Shown one piece after another: positions 43,157 to 52,102 of a stretch of 64,000 nt of DNA. The translations under genes were made by a program, and so were the position numbers. The notes beneath the pieces were generated by a model. The model was not told the DNA's origin and did no database searches. It saw nothing but the letters and a program-made list of their open reading frames with translations. The first letter of the stretch is position 1. Each line of letters begins with the position of its first letter. This DNA comes from Phytohabitans houttuyneae (lineage in GTDB: Bacteria > Actinomycetota > Actinomycetes > Mycobacteriales > Micromonosporaceae), in NCBI RefSeq assembly GCF_011764425.1, contig NZ_BLPF01000001.1, positions 4,765,001-4,829,000 of the forward strand, given 5' to 3'.

Positions 43157-43858
43157 TCAGCCGACCGGCACCGGCGTACGGTCGACCATCCGTACCAGCT
43201 CCCACAGCGCGGTAACCGTCGGACCGGCCCACTCCGGCTCGGGGTTGAAGACGAGGTGGTGCGAGAGGTCGGGCGCGTCGAGCCGCACGGCGGTCATCCC
43301 GAGCTCGACCGCCCCGGTCAGCTCCTGGCTGCCGCCGTCGCCGACATAAAGGCACTCGCTCGGTGGCGCGCCCAACCGCGCGCACGCCTCCAGGTAGATC
43401 GCGTGGTGCGGCTTGCACGCTCCGATCTGGACGGAGTACGCGCAGGCGTCCAGCAGGCCGGCCACCGGCAACGCGGGCAGCAGCTCCGGCAGCTCGTGGG
43501 TGCAGTCGCTCACGACCGCCGTACGCAGGCCGCGATGGCGCAGCGCGCGCAGTGTCGCCACCGCGTCCGGGCGCAGCACGGTGTCGGCACTCATCGCGGC
43601 CCACCGGGCGGCCAGCGCGGTCCGCACCCGTCGCCGCGAGGGCCAGACGCCGACCTGCACCGCAAGCCAGCGCATCGTCTCCTCCGCCGAGCCGTACCCA
43701 CCTCGGGCACGGTCGTAGTACGAGCGGTCGAGCACCTCGACCAGCGCGTCCGGGTCGCAGCCCAGGGCCTCCGCGACCGCCCTGTGCGCGGGGCCTCGCC
43801 GCACAGAAATGGTCAAGGTCCCAAAAAAATCAAAAAGCACCGCACGGTACGCGGACAC
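43157..43858 (-). CDS. HAD-superfamily hydrolase
   Basis: A 233-aa protein. Motif I RAVLFDFFGTLTIS (D-F-F-G-T), motif II VVSDCTHEL, lysine in GACKPHHAIYLEAC and motif IV CLYVGDGGSQELTGAVELG. The layout is that of haloacid-dehalogenase/phosphoglycolate-phosphatase-like enzymes with an alpha-helical cap. The substrate is unknown. It lies 27 nt upstream of the PNPOx-like gene on the same strand. Confidence 0.85.
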   Translation of the reverse strand: MSAYRAVLFDFFGTLTISVRRGPAHRAVAEALGCDPDALVEVLDRSYYDRARGGYGSAEETMRWLAVQVGVWPSRRRVRTALAARWAAMSADTVLRPDAVATLRALRHRGLRTAVVSDCTHELPELLPALPVAGLLDACAYSVQIGACKPHHAIYLEACARLGAPPSECLYVGDGGSQELTGAVELGMTAVRLDAPDLSHHLVFNPEPEWAGPTVTALWELVRMVDRTPVPVG

Positions 43859-43997
43859 GATGAATCAGCCTCCAATGTGTCCTCTGAGCATTCCGGGGCA
43901 CGGATCGGGCGAGCGTATCTGGATCACGACGGAGGAACTGTCAGCCACTGTTAGTAATGAGATCACTGCAACAAGTTACGTGTGAGGATAAACCACC

Positions 43998-44912
43998 GTG
44001 CATCACCGCCTTGATCCCCTCACGCTGGCGGCGATCGGGCTCGCCGTGGTCGCCGTCTCCTCGTCGGCACCCCTCATCGCGTACGCGGCCGCACCCGCCC
44101 TCGCCATCGCCTTCTGGCGCAACTTCCTCGCCGTCGGCGTGCTGGGTCCCGCCGCACTCGTGAGCCGCCGTGCGGAGCTGCGGGACATGATCACCGGCGA
44201 CCGCCGGCGGGAGCTGCGGTACAGCGCGCTGGCCGGCCTCGCGCTCGCCGCACACTTCGCCACCTGGATGCCGAGCGCCCAGCTCACCTCGGTGGCCACC
44301 GCGACCGCACTCGTCGCCACCCAGCCGGTATGGCAGGGGCTGCTCGCGCTCGCACAGGGGCGGCGCCTGCCGCCGACCACCTGGATCGGGATCGGCATCG
44401 CGGTCACCGGCGCGATCATCGCCACCGGAGCCGACGTCGGCTCCTCCGGCCGTGCGCTCGCCGGCGACCTGCTGGCGCTGGCCGGCGCGGTTTCGATCGC
44501 CGTTTACACCTCGCTCGGGGAGCGGGCCCGCACGACGCTGACCACCACCGCGTACACCCTCGTCTGCTACTCGGTCTGCGCCGCCACGATGCTGGTCGTC
44601 TGCCTGGTCGGCGGCGTCCAACTCGGCGGGTACGGCCACACGACCTGGCTCGCCATCCTCGGCATCGTGCTGGGGGCGCAGCTGCTGGGGCACTCGATGT
44701 TCAACTACGCGCTGCACAAGGTCTCCGCGACCACGGTCAGCATGCTGGTGCTGCTCGAGGTGCCCGGCTCGGCGCTGATCGCCTGGCTCTGGCTGGGGCA
44801 GGTGCCGCGCGCCGCCGCGTACCCCGGCCTCGCCCTGCTCGTCGCGGGCGTCGCAGTGGTCGTGCTCGGCAGCGCGCGGACGCTCCGCCGCCCCGCGGAG
44901 CCGGTGGTGTGA
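43998..44912 (+). CDS. EamA/DMT-family transporter
   Basis: A 304-aa protein with about ten membrane helices in two EamA repeats (first from LAAIGLAVVAVSSSAPLIAY, second from LAGDLLALAGAVSIAVYTSL). Conserved features include AIAFWRNFLAVG and the late ATTVSMLVLLEVPGSALIAW. It probably exports a metabolite or amino acid; the substrate is unknown. GTG start with GAGG about 10 nt upstream. Confidence 0.87.
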   Translation: MHHRLDPLTLAAIGLAVVAVSSSAPLIAYAAAPALAIAFWRNFLAVGVLGPAALVSRRAELRDMITGDRRRELRYSALAGLALAAHFATWMPSAQLTSVATATALVATQPVWQGLLALAQGRRLPPTTWIGIGIAVTGAIIATGADVGSSGRALAGDLLALAGAVSIAVYTSLGERARTTLTTTAYTLVCYSVCAATMLVVCLVGGVQLGGYGHTTWLAILGIVLGAQLLGHSMFNYALHKVSATTVSMLVLLEVPGSALIAWLWLGQVPRAAAYPGLALLVAGVAVVVLGSARTLRRPAEPVV

Positions 44913-45014
44913 CCGCGCGGGTGAGAGATCTTCCACAGGTTGGTTCTCGCCGGTCGGCGGCCGACGTTACCGTTGGGTAGTCACGCACCTTACCGATCGC
45001 TAAGGAGCCGTCCG

Positions 45015-45969
45015 ATGGTCGCAGCTGGACGCCCGCGCCGCTCCTGCCTGGCGGTGCCGGGTTCGAGCGTGAAGATGCTTGAGAAGGCTCGGGTTTGCCG
45101 GCGGATCAGGTGTTTTTGGATTTGGAGGATGCGGTCGCGCCGTTGGCGAAGCCGGATGCGCGTAAGAACGTGGTGGCGGCGTTGAACGAGGGTGACTGGG
45201 GTGGGCGGACGCGGGTGGTGCGGGTCAATGATTTGACGACGCCGTGGACGTATCGGGATGTGGTGGAGGTGGTCGAGGGGCGGGGGCGAGCCTTGACTGT
45301 GTGATGTTGCCGAAGGTGCAGTCGGCGTCTCATGTGCAGTGGCTGGATTTGACGTTGACGCAGATCGAGAAGGCGTTGGGTTTGGAGGTGGGGCGGATCG
45401 GGATCGAGGCGCAGATCGAGAATGCGGCTGGTCTGGTGAATGTGGATGCGATCGCGGGGGCTTCGCCTCGGGTGGAGACGGTGATTTTCGGGCCGGCGGA
45501 TTTCATGGCGAGTGTCAACATGCGTTCGTTGGTGGTGGGTGCGTTGATTCCGGAGTATCCGGGGGATCCGTATCACTACATCCTGATGCGGATCTTGATG
45601 GCTGCGCGGATGCATGACAAGCAGGCGATCGATGGCCCGTTCCTGCAGATCCGGGATGTGGATGGGTTTCGTGAGGTGGCGAAGCGGTCGGCGGCGTTGG
45701 GGTTTGACGGTAAGTGGGTGTTGCACCCGGGTCAGATCGACGCGGCGAACGAGGTGTACTCGCCGGCTCAGGCGGATTATGACCATGCCGAGTTGATCCT
45801 GGACGCGTACGAGTTCTACACGTCGGAGGCGGGTGGCCGGCTGGGTGCGGTGATGCTCGGTGACGAGATGATCGACGAGGCGTCGCGGAAGATGGCGTTG
45901 GTCATCGCGGCCAAGGGGCGCGCGGCCGGGATGAGCCGCACGACCTCCTTCACACCACCCGAGGGCTGA
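45015..45969 (+). CDS. CitE-family acyl-CoA lyase (malyl/citramalyl-CoA lyase type; frame interrupted twice)
   Basis: About 318 aa once one G is added at 45091-45093 (KARGLPADQVFLDLEDAVAP) and one at 45277-45286 (VEVVEGAGASLDCVMLPKVQ). ATG 45015 has AAGGAG 7 nt upstream. The HpcH/HpaI-citrate-lyase barrel shows the metal ligands in LDLEDAVAP, IGIEAQIENAAGL and VIFGPADFMASV. It probably cleaves or forms malyl-, methylmalyl- or citramalyl-CoA. Third-codon bases from about 45090 to 45800 are G/T-rich (TTG, GAT, GCG, GTG), unlike the C-rich flanks of the same gene, which suggests recombination with a foreign homologue. Confidence 0.85.
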
Positions 45970-45972
45970 GCC

Positions 45973-46407
45973 TCAGTACGTCGTGCCGCTCTCGCTGTTG
46001 ATCGCGAGAATGATGATGACGACGTAGAAGGCGATGACCAGCACGAGCAGTCCGGTCAGGATCCAGCCGACGATGATGCCGGCCAGCGCCAGGCCGTCGC
46101 CCCCCTCGCCGCGCTCGCGGATCTGCTTGCGCGCGATGTGGCCGAGGATGGCACCCACCGGCGCGCTGATGCACGTCGCGATGCCGGCCAGTGAGCAGAC
46201 CAGCGCGGCGATCGCCATGCCGTTGGTGGGCGGCGACGGCGGGTACGGGGCGTACCCCGGGTACATCGGCGCCGCGTACCCCTGCGGAGGTGCGGCGTAC
46301 CCCTGTGGGATCGGCTGGCCGCTCACGGGGTAGCCCGGGTCCTGCGGCTGTCCGGCCTGAGACGGCCAGGAAGGATCGCTCCAGTTACCGGGCTGTTGGT
46401 ACGTCAT
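45973..46407 (-). CDS. DUF4190-type membrane protein (paralogue 1)
   Basis: A 144-aa protein. The Pro/Gly/Tyr/Gln-rich cytoplasmic N-terminus (many GYA and PGY repeats) is followed by [20 protein letters not shown], a short loop [20 protein letters not shown] and a second membrane region ([20 protein letters not shown]). Typical of DUF4190 proteins, function unknown. A paralogue lies at 48423-48982 with the SDR gene and an IS between them. Confidence 0.82.
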   Translation of the reverse strand: MTYQQPGNWSDPSWPSQAGQPQDPGYPVSGQPIPQGYAAPPQGYAAPMYPGYAPYPPSPPTNGMAIAALVCSLAGIATCISAPVGAILGHIARKQIRERGEGGDGLALAGIIVGWILTGLLVLVIAFYVVIIILAINSESGTTY

Positions 46408-46500
46408 CGCGATCTCCGTGGTAGGGGGTGGCCGTCAGGGTAGTCGCACCCGACCACTCCTTGGGGTACCCCCGTCGTTGCCCATGTCGGACGGACCGGG

Positions 46501-46514
46501 CAGGATCGCGGGCA
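46501..46514 (+). promoter_or_regulatory. Leaderless promoter of SDR gene
   Basis: CAGGAT, 7 nt, then ATG at 46514. Confidence 0.45.
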
Positions 46515-47311
46515 TGGACGACGACGCGACCACCCCTGTGCCCGACTACGGCTCGCTCCGCCTCGACGGTCGGGTTGCGCTGGTCACCGGCGCAGGCAGC
46601 GCGGACGGTATCGGGTACGCGACCGCCCGCAGGCTTGTCGACCTCGGCGCGCGGGTGGCGATCGTGTCGACCACGCGCCGCATCCACGAGCGCGCGTCAG
46701 AGCTGAGCGCCACCGGGTTCGTCGCCGACCTGACAGACGAGTCCGAGGTGGGAGCGCTGGCCGACGCGATCGCCGAGCAGCTGGGCGACGTCGAGGTGCT
46801 GGTCAACAACGCCGGCCTCGCCAGCCGCACCAGCCCGGAGGTGCTGCGGCCGGTCGCGCAGCTCACGTTCGACGAGTGGCGTGCCGAGATCGACCGCAAC
46901 CTGACCACGGCGTTCCTGTGCAGCAGGGCGTTCATCGGCGGTATGGCCGAGCGTGGCTGGGGACGCATCGTCAACCTCGCCGCCACCGCCGGCCCGATCA
47001 ACGCGCTGCCCACCGAAGCGGCGTACGCGGCGGCCAAGGCCGGCGTGGTCGGGCTCACCCGGGCGCTGGCCATGGAGATGGTCGCCGACGGCGTGACGGT
47101 AAACGCGGTCGCGCCGGGCACGATCTACACCGCGGCGTCCACGGTGGCCGAGCTCAAGCAGGGTCTGGGCACGCCGATCGGGCGGCCGGGCACGCCGGAC
47201 GAGGTCGCCGCCGCCATCACGTTCCTCTGCTCGCCCGCCGCGTCGTACATCACCGGGCAGATGCTCGTCGTCGACGGGGGCAACAGCGTGCGCGAGGCGC
47301 AGTTCCGCTAG
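46514..47311 (+). CDS. Short-chain dehydrogenase/reductase
   Basis: A 265-aa Rossmann-fold oxidoreductase. The cofactor loop is [20 protein letters not shown], with NNAGLASR, the catalytic region [11 protein letters not shown] ... [14 protein letters not shown] (Tyr and Lys of YxxxK present) and VVDGGNSV near the end. The Ser of the usual catalytic triad appears as Ala/Thr (NLAATAG), so activity may be altered. The stop TAG lies inside the CTAG target of an IS982-family element that begins immediately after it. Confidence 0.87.
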   Translation: MDDDATTPVPDYGSLRLDGRVALVTGAGSADGIGYATARRLVDLGARVAIVSTTRRIHERASELSATGFVADLTDESEVGALADAIAEQLGDVEVLVNNAGLASRTSPEVLRPVAQLTFDEWRAEIDRNLTTAFLCSRAFIGGMAERGWGRIVNLAATAGPINALPTEAAYAAAKAGVVGLTRALAMEMVADGVTVNAVAPGTIYTAASTVAELKQGLGTPIGRPGTPDEVAAAITFLCSPAASYITGQMLVVDGGNSVREAQFR

Positions 47312-48339
47312 ACGATCTATTCCAAGGGGGGTACGGGGCAGCAAGCGAAGACGAGGGCGTCCATGATCGACGTTGCTGAGCAACGATGACCATGGAGGCC
47401 ACGTGCACGTCGATCTGGACACCCTCGCCACCGCACTGTACGTGAAGATCGACGACGAGTTGAAGGCGTCCCCGCAGCTCAACCGGTACCGACCTACGGT
47501 CGGCATCGACCCGAAGATCACCGATGCGGAACTGATCACCGTCGCGGTGCTGCAGGTGCTGCTCGGCCACCACCACGAGACCCGGTGGCTACGCCGGGCC
47601 CGCAAGGACATCGGGCACCTGTTCCCGTACCTGCCCAAACAGCCCGGCTACAACAAACGCCTACGTGCCCTGACCACCCAACTGGCACACCTGATCGCGC
47701 TGCTGGCCGCCGACACCGACCTGTGGCACCACCCGATCCGCCTGGCCGACTCCACCCCAGTGCAGTGCGGCACCTCCCGCACCACCACCCAAAACTCCGA
47801 CCTGGCCGGCTGGGCCGGATACGGCTACTGCGCCTCCCACTCCCGCAGATTCTGGGGCCTGCGCCTACACCTGGTCACCACCGTGCACGGCCTACCCGTC
47901 GCATTCGCCCTGACCAACCCGAAGGCCGACGAGCGTGACGTACTGGTCGACCTGATCTGTTTGCAACCGGCCATGTTCCACCACCCCGACGGTCTGATCC
48001 TGGTCGTGGACAAGGGCTACCGCGACCGCCGTACCGAAGACTGGCTCAACGAAGCCACCATCGAGGTCATCCGGCCCGCGTACCGCACCGACCCGCCACG
48101 ACCCGGAAAGACCCTGCTCCGCGCCGTCCGGCAGAACATCGAGTCGGTCAACGACACCCTCAAAGACCAACTCAACCTCGAACGCCACGGCGGCCGAACC
48201 CCCGCCGGCGTCGCCATCCGCGTCCTGCAACGCCTCCTCGCCCTGACCGCAGCCATCTGGCATAACTGGCACACCGGCCAACCGATCATGCGCTCACTGA
48301 CCGCCTACGACCACTGACCCCTTGGAATAGATCGTCTAG
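47308..48339 (+). mobile_element. IS982-family insertion sequence with CTAG target duplication
   Basis: The element spans 47312-48335 (1024 bp). Its ends are perfect 18-bp inverted repeats: ACGATCTATTCCAAGGGG at 47312-47329 and its complement at 48318-48335. Both sides are flanked by CTAG (47308-47311, 48336-48339), consistent with a 4-bp duplication, although CTAG is itself palindromic and could instead extend the terminal repeats to 22 bp. The reconstructed target contains the SDR stop codon, and the insertion recreated it. The transposase frame is intact, so the element looks recent. Confidence 0.9.
47403..48317 (+). CDS. IS982-family transposase
   Basis: 304 aa from GTG 47403 (GGAGG 4 nt upstream; TTG 47373 is a longer alternative). 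Family stretches: KITDAELITVAVLQVLLGHH, FPYLPKQPGYNKRLRAL, the first catalytic Asp in RLADSTPVQCG, GWAGYGYCASHSRRFWGLRL, the second Asp in LVVDKGYRDR, and the Glu in RQNIESVNDTLKDQL: a complete DDE triad. The stop immediately precedes the right inverted repeat. Confidence 0.93.
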   Translation: MHVDLDTLATALYVKIDDELKASPQLNRYRPTVGIDPKITDAELITVAVLQVLLGHHHETRWLRRARKDIGHLFPYLPKQPGYNKRLRALTTQLAHLIALLAADTDLWHHPIRLADSTPVQCGTSRTTTQNSDLAGWAGYGYCASHSRRFWGLRLHLVTTVHGLPVAFALTNPKADERDVLVDLICLQPAMFHHPDGLILVVDKGYRDRRTEDWLNEATIEVIRPAYRTDPPRPGKTLLRAVRQNIESVNDTLKDQLNLERHGGRTPAGVAIRVLQRLLALTAAIWHNWHTGQPIMRSLTAYDH

Positions 48340-48375
48340 GCCCGTGGCGGCGCCCCCGGCTGGCAAGGTCCGAGC

Positions 48376-48394
48376 CGAGGAGCGCAGCGACGAG
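48376..48394 (+). repeat. Short dispersed motif, copy 1
   Basis: CGAGGAGCGCAGCGACGAG occurs here and in inverse orientation at 56833-56851, where it forms the loop of a hairpin. Both copies are intergenic. Confidence 0.55.
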
Positions 48395-48422
48395 CCCGGA
48401 CCGCGCCGGCGGCCGGAGCCGG

Positions 48423-48982
48423 TCAGTACGTGGTGCCGCTGCCGTCACCGCTGGCGATGGCAGCGATCACGCCGATGCAGCAGAAGGCCAGCGTCACACC
48501 GGTGAAGATGTAGCTGAGCACGAGACCGGCGGTGGCCAGGCCACTGCCCTGCTCGCCGCGCTCCTTGATCTGCTTCTTCGCGATGTGGCCGAGCACGATG
48601 CCCACCGGAGCGAAGACGAACGCGAACACCAGCGACAGGATCGCCATCACGTTCGTGCTGCTCGACTGGGCCGGGTAGCCGGTCGTCGGGTACTGCGGCG
48701 AGCCGTATCCCTGAGCGCCGTACTGCGGAGTGCTGTACTGCCCCCCGTACGGCTGGCTCCCGTACTCCTGACCCGAGTACGGCTGCCCGGTGTAGGGCTG
48801 GCCGCTGTACGGCGCGGCGGGCGAGCCAGGCTGGCTGCCGTAGGACGGCCCGGAGATCCGGGCGGCTGGCTGCCGTACGGCGCGGCCGGGGACCCGGGCT
48901 GCTGCGCACCGTACGGATCCGAGTACGGCTGCTGCGGCTGATTAGGGTCGTAAGGCTGGTGCGGCTGGTACGGGTCGGTCAT
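48423..48982 (-). CDS. DUF4190-type membrane protein (paralogue 2; frame interrupted at 48847-48853)
   Basis: About 186 aa. ATG 48982 (MTDPYQPHQPYDPNQPQQPY) begins a Gln/Pro/Tyr/Gly-rich N-terminus. One extra G or C near 48850 lets it continue in a second frame (PSYGSQPGSPAAPYSGQPY) into the membrane half (MAILSLVFAFVFAPVGIVLG, HIAKKQIKERGEQGSGLATA, GLVLSYIFTGVTLAFCCIGV). The C-terminal half closely resembles paralogue 1 (45973-46407). Function unknown. The break fits the window-wide homopolymer pattern. Confidence 0.8.
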
Positions 48983-49077
48983 TCTGTTTGCCTCCTTGTC
49001 CCCCGGCACGCTACTAGGCCCGGTGAACCTTTTCACACACGTCCCGCGGCGCCGTCGATCGGAGCATACTGAGCAAG

Positions 49078-49104
49078 CGTTCAGTTACCAGCCGGTAACG
49101 AACG
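49078..49104. promoter_or_regulatory. Palindromic operator upstream of acyl-CoA dehydrogenase gene
   Basis: GTTACC-AGCC-GGTAAC (49084-49099) is a perfect inverted repeat extended by CGTT/AACG flanks (one-base asymmetry). CATACT lies just upstream as a possible -10. A TetR-type repressor is a common choice for such sites (inference). Confidence 0.5.
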
Positions 49105-49136
49105 GGACCCGGAAATGACAGGATCCGGAGGCACCC

Positions 49137-50332
49137 ATGGCCCGCCTCGCCCAGACGCCCGGTCTGACCGACGTCCAGCGCGCCATTCTGGAAACCGTTC
49201 GCGAGTTCGCCGATAAGGAGATCATCCCGCACGCACAGCGGTTGGAGCACGCGGATGAGTATCCAGCTGACATCGTCGACGGCATGCGGGAGATGGGACT
49301 CTTCGGTCTCACGATCGCCGAGGAGCACGGCGGGCTGGGCGAGTCGCTGCTCACGTACGCGCTCGTGGTGGAGGAGCTGTCCCGCGGCTGGATGTCGATC
49401 TCCGGGATCGTCAACACGCACTTCATCGTCGCGTACCTCATCTCGCACCACGGCACCCCGAGCAGAAGGCCGCCCTGCTGCCGCGGATGGCGACCGGCGA
49501 GGTGCGCGGCGCGTTCTCCATGTCGGAGCCCGGCTGCGGCTCGGACGTGGCGGCCATCCGCTCCAAGGCGGTCCGCGACGGCGCCGACTATGTCCTCAAT
49601 GGACAGAAGATGTGGCTGACCAACGGCGCGTACTCCTCCGTCGTCGCCACGCTCGTAAAGACGGAGACCGGCGCCGAGTCCGTGTACGGCAACATGACGA
49701 CCTTCCTGCTGGAGAAGGAGCCCGGCTTCGGCGAGACCGCGCCCGGCCTCACCATCCCCGCAAAGATCGACAAGATGGGCTACAAGGGCGTCGAGACCAC
49801 CGAGATGATCCTCGACGGCGTGCGCGTACCACCATCCACTGTGCTCGGTGGCGAGGCCGGCGTGGGCCGCGGCTTCTACCAGATGATGGACGGCATCGAG
49901 GTGGGCCGCGTCAACGTGGCCGCGCGCGCCTGCGGCATCTCCATCCGCGCTTTCGAACTCGCCGTCGCGTACGCCCAGCAGCGCCAGACCTTCGGCGCGC
50001 CGCTGGCCAAGCACCAGGCGATCGCGTTCAAGCTCGCCGAGATGGGTACGAAGATCGAGGCGGCGCACGCCCTGATGGTCAACGCCGCCCGCCTCAAGGA
50101 CTCCGGCGCCCGCAACGACGTCGAGGCCGGCATGGCCAAGCTGCTCGCGTCCGAGTACTGCGCCGAGGTGGTGCAGGAGGCGTTCCGCATCCACGGCGGC
50201 TACGGCTACTCCAAGGAGTACGAGATCGAGCGCCTCATGCGCGAAGCGCCGTTCCTGCTGATCGGCGAAGGCACCTCGGAGATCCAGAAGACGATCATTT
50301 CGCGCGGCCTGCTCAAGGAGTACCGCGCCTGA
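49137..50332 (+). CDS. Acyl-CoA dehydrogenase (frame interrupted at 49456-49459)
   Basis: About 398 aa once a C is added to the C4 run (ISHHGTPEQKAALLPRMATG). FAD acyl-CoA dehydrogenase signatures: AFSMSEPGCGSDVAAIRSKA, YVLNGQKMWLTNGAYSSVVA, AVAYAQQRQTFGAPLAKHQA and IHGGYGYSKEYEIERLMREA. The catalytic base is expected at the Glu of LIGEGTSEIQKTII. ATG 49137 has GGAGG 5 nt upstream. It resembles the dehydrogenase of actinobacterial ethylmalonyl-CoA gene sets (methylsuccinyl-CoA type), but specificity cannot be fixed from motifs. A repeat copy begins about 38 nt after the stop. Confidence 0.87.
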
Positions 50333-50370
50333 CGACCCGCGACCTTCTCGGCCTTCAGAAGCCTTAACCC

Positions 50371-50450
50371 CGAAACAGATGCGAGCTACCGCGATGTCCG
50401 CGGTGGTCCGGACCGTTGCTCCCGCGGCCTCACCCTCCGCGGTCGGCCAA
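50371..50450 (+). repeat. Dispersed 3'-end repeat, copy C
   Basis: Starts CGAAACAGATGCGAGCTACC and continues through GTGGTCCGGACCGTTGCTCC to GCGGCCTCACC, nearly identical to copies A and B. It lies about 38 nt after the acyl-CoA dehydrogenase stop and in its orientation. Confidence 0.75.
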
Positions 50451-50501
50451 CTCCTTAGCGGCCGCCGCCAAGAGGCAAGGGCCGCGGGAGGAACGGGTCT
50501 C

Positions 50502-51140
50502 CTAGCCGCGTTCCTTCTTCTCCTTCTCGTCGCAGGCGATGCCGTTGCCGTCCTTGTCGAGCTTGGCCGAATAGCCAGGGTCGCCCGGATAGAGCGGCGC
50601 CGCGCCAGCCTGACGGGCCTTGTTGCAGTTCTGGTAGTACACCGTCGTGGGCGTCTGTGGCGCGGCCGAAGCGGAGGTGGGGGCCGAGGCGCCCACCTGG
50701 GCGGCGGCGGTGGTCGGGTTGGCGCCGGGCGCTGTCGTGGAGATCTCTGGCGGGGAGCCGGACTTGCCCCCGGCCGGTGGCACGCGCTCGGCCGGCGCGC
50801 CGCGTCCCGTCGACGGTGGTGGCTGGATCGCCGGCTCGGGCACCTCGCGCGTGGGGCCCTGCGGCGCCTGTGCCAAGGGTGCGGGGTTGGCGAGCACCAC
50901 CCCGAAGACCGTGGTGCCGAGCGCGAGCGCGACCACGAGCGCCACCACGAACAGCACGAACCTGCGCCGGCTGCCCCTCCTCCCCGCGCGCGACGACGGA
51001 CCGGGCAGGGGCGTCGAGTCGGGCACCGGCCGGCCCTTGCGGAGCGGGCGGTAGTGCGCGGATGCCTGGTTGGCCCGCCCGTAGATCGCCGCGCGCCGCT
51101 GCTGCTGCTGCGACGGCTCGTCGGCTGGCGGGAACGTCAC
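50502..51140 (-). CDS. Membrane-anchored excalibur calcium-binding-domain protein
   Basis: 212 aa from GTG 51140, which stands 7 nt after TAAAAC (51153-51148), a leaderless start. A basic N-terminus is followed by one membrane span (FVLFVVALVVALALGTTVFG), a Pro/Ala/Thr-rich linker and a C-terminal excalibur domain (VYYQNCNKARQAGAAPLYPG, then DKDGNGIACD with the calcium-type DxDxDGxxCE-like loop). It is probably an extracytoplasmic calcium-dependent structural or cell-wall-associated protein. Partner unknown. Confidence 0.85.
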   Translation of the reverse strand: MTFPPADEPSQQQQRRAAIYGRANQASAHYRPLRKGRPVPDSTPLPGPSSRAGRRGSRRRFVLFVVALVVALALGTTVFGVVLANPAPLAQAPQGPTREVPEPAIQPPPSTGRGAPAERVPPAGGKSGSPPEISTTAPGANPTTAAAQVGASAPTSASAAPQTPTTVYYQNCNKARQAGAAPLYPGDPGYSAKLDKDGNGIACDEKEKKERG

Positions 51141-51214
51141 CCGAAGAGTTTTACATGTACGAACGGCACAGATGGGGCCGATCCACCACCGCGCTGTCAA
51201 AAACCTGATCGACG

Positions 51215-52038
51215 TCAAGGTTGGAGATCCAACGCGGCGACCAAGCGGTCGAGCTCCTGCCGCGTGCCGATCTCGGCCCGGTGCTGGGGATTGTCGACGT
51301 AGTGGCGGATCGCGCCGGCCAGAAAAGCGCCGTCGACGGCGAGCCAGCGGTGGAGGATTCGCACCACGTACGCGCCGTACTCAGGTGACTGCCTGCGCAC
51401 CAGCAGTGAGATCTGCCGAGGCTTTTCCACCGGCGCCGGCGGCCCGCTCGCGAGCACGGCTTCCCAGCGCACCAGCTGGGTGCGCAGGCTTCGCACGAGC
51501 AGCCCGCCCGGCCGCAGCTCCACCCGCGGGCCGCGGAAGAGCGTCCAGCCCGCGACCGTAAAGATCACGGCGACGGTCGCCAGCGTCTGCGCCCAGCCGG
51601 CCGCCGAGATGCTCACCTCGCCGTCGGGCGCGCGGTCGGTGGCCAAGCCGTTGCCTGCCAGAAACATCAACATGATGACGAACGGCCCCACCATCCACGG
51701 CGAGGTCGGCGTCACGAACGCCGGGCGCCCGCGATCCGGGCCGAGCAGCAGCGTCCTCGGTGCCGGTCGCGGCCGTGGACACAGCCGGGTGAAGGCGAGC
51801 AATGGTACGGCCAGCGCCGTCACCGCGCCGGCCGCGTAGACCACGAACGCGGGCATGAAGCTCAGCCGCCAGGACATCGGCTCGATGCCGAACTCCACGA
51901 CCACCCGCAGCGCGAACGCGCCGAGCCCGAGCAGCAACGCCGTCGCCTGGACGTTGCTCACGCTGGTGGTCAGATCCTCCCGGACATGTCGGGTCACGAG
52001 ATCTCCGGACCGGGCGAGGGGGTGGCCGGGACGGTCAT
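51215..52038 (-). CDS. Membrane protein with C-terminal PH-like region (frame interrupted at 52010-52014)
   Basis: About 274 aa. ATG 52038 stands 7 nt after TACCCT, but its frame closes soon. One extra G or C at 52010-52014 joins it (SPGSGDLVTRHVREDLTTSV) to the long frame. Four hydrophobic segments (ATALLLGLGAFALRVVVEFG; AFVVYAAGAVTALAVPLLAF; MVGPFVIMLMFLAGNGLATD; TLATVAVIFTVAGWTLFRG) precede a soluble C-terminal part resembling a bacterial PH domain (VELRPGGLLVRSLRTQLVRW). Function unknown. Same strand as the CoA-binding-protein gene but separated by 64 nt. Confidence 0.68.
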
Positions 52039-52102
52039 GCTTCGCAGGGTAGGAAAACCTCTCGTCCGGCGCGAGTCCGGTTTTGTGCGACTCCGGCACG
52101 GC

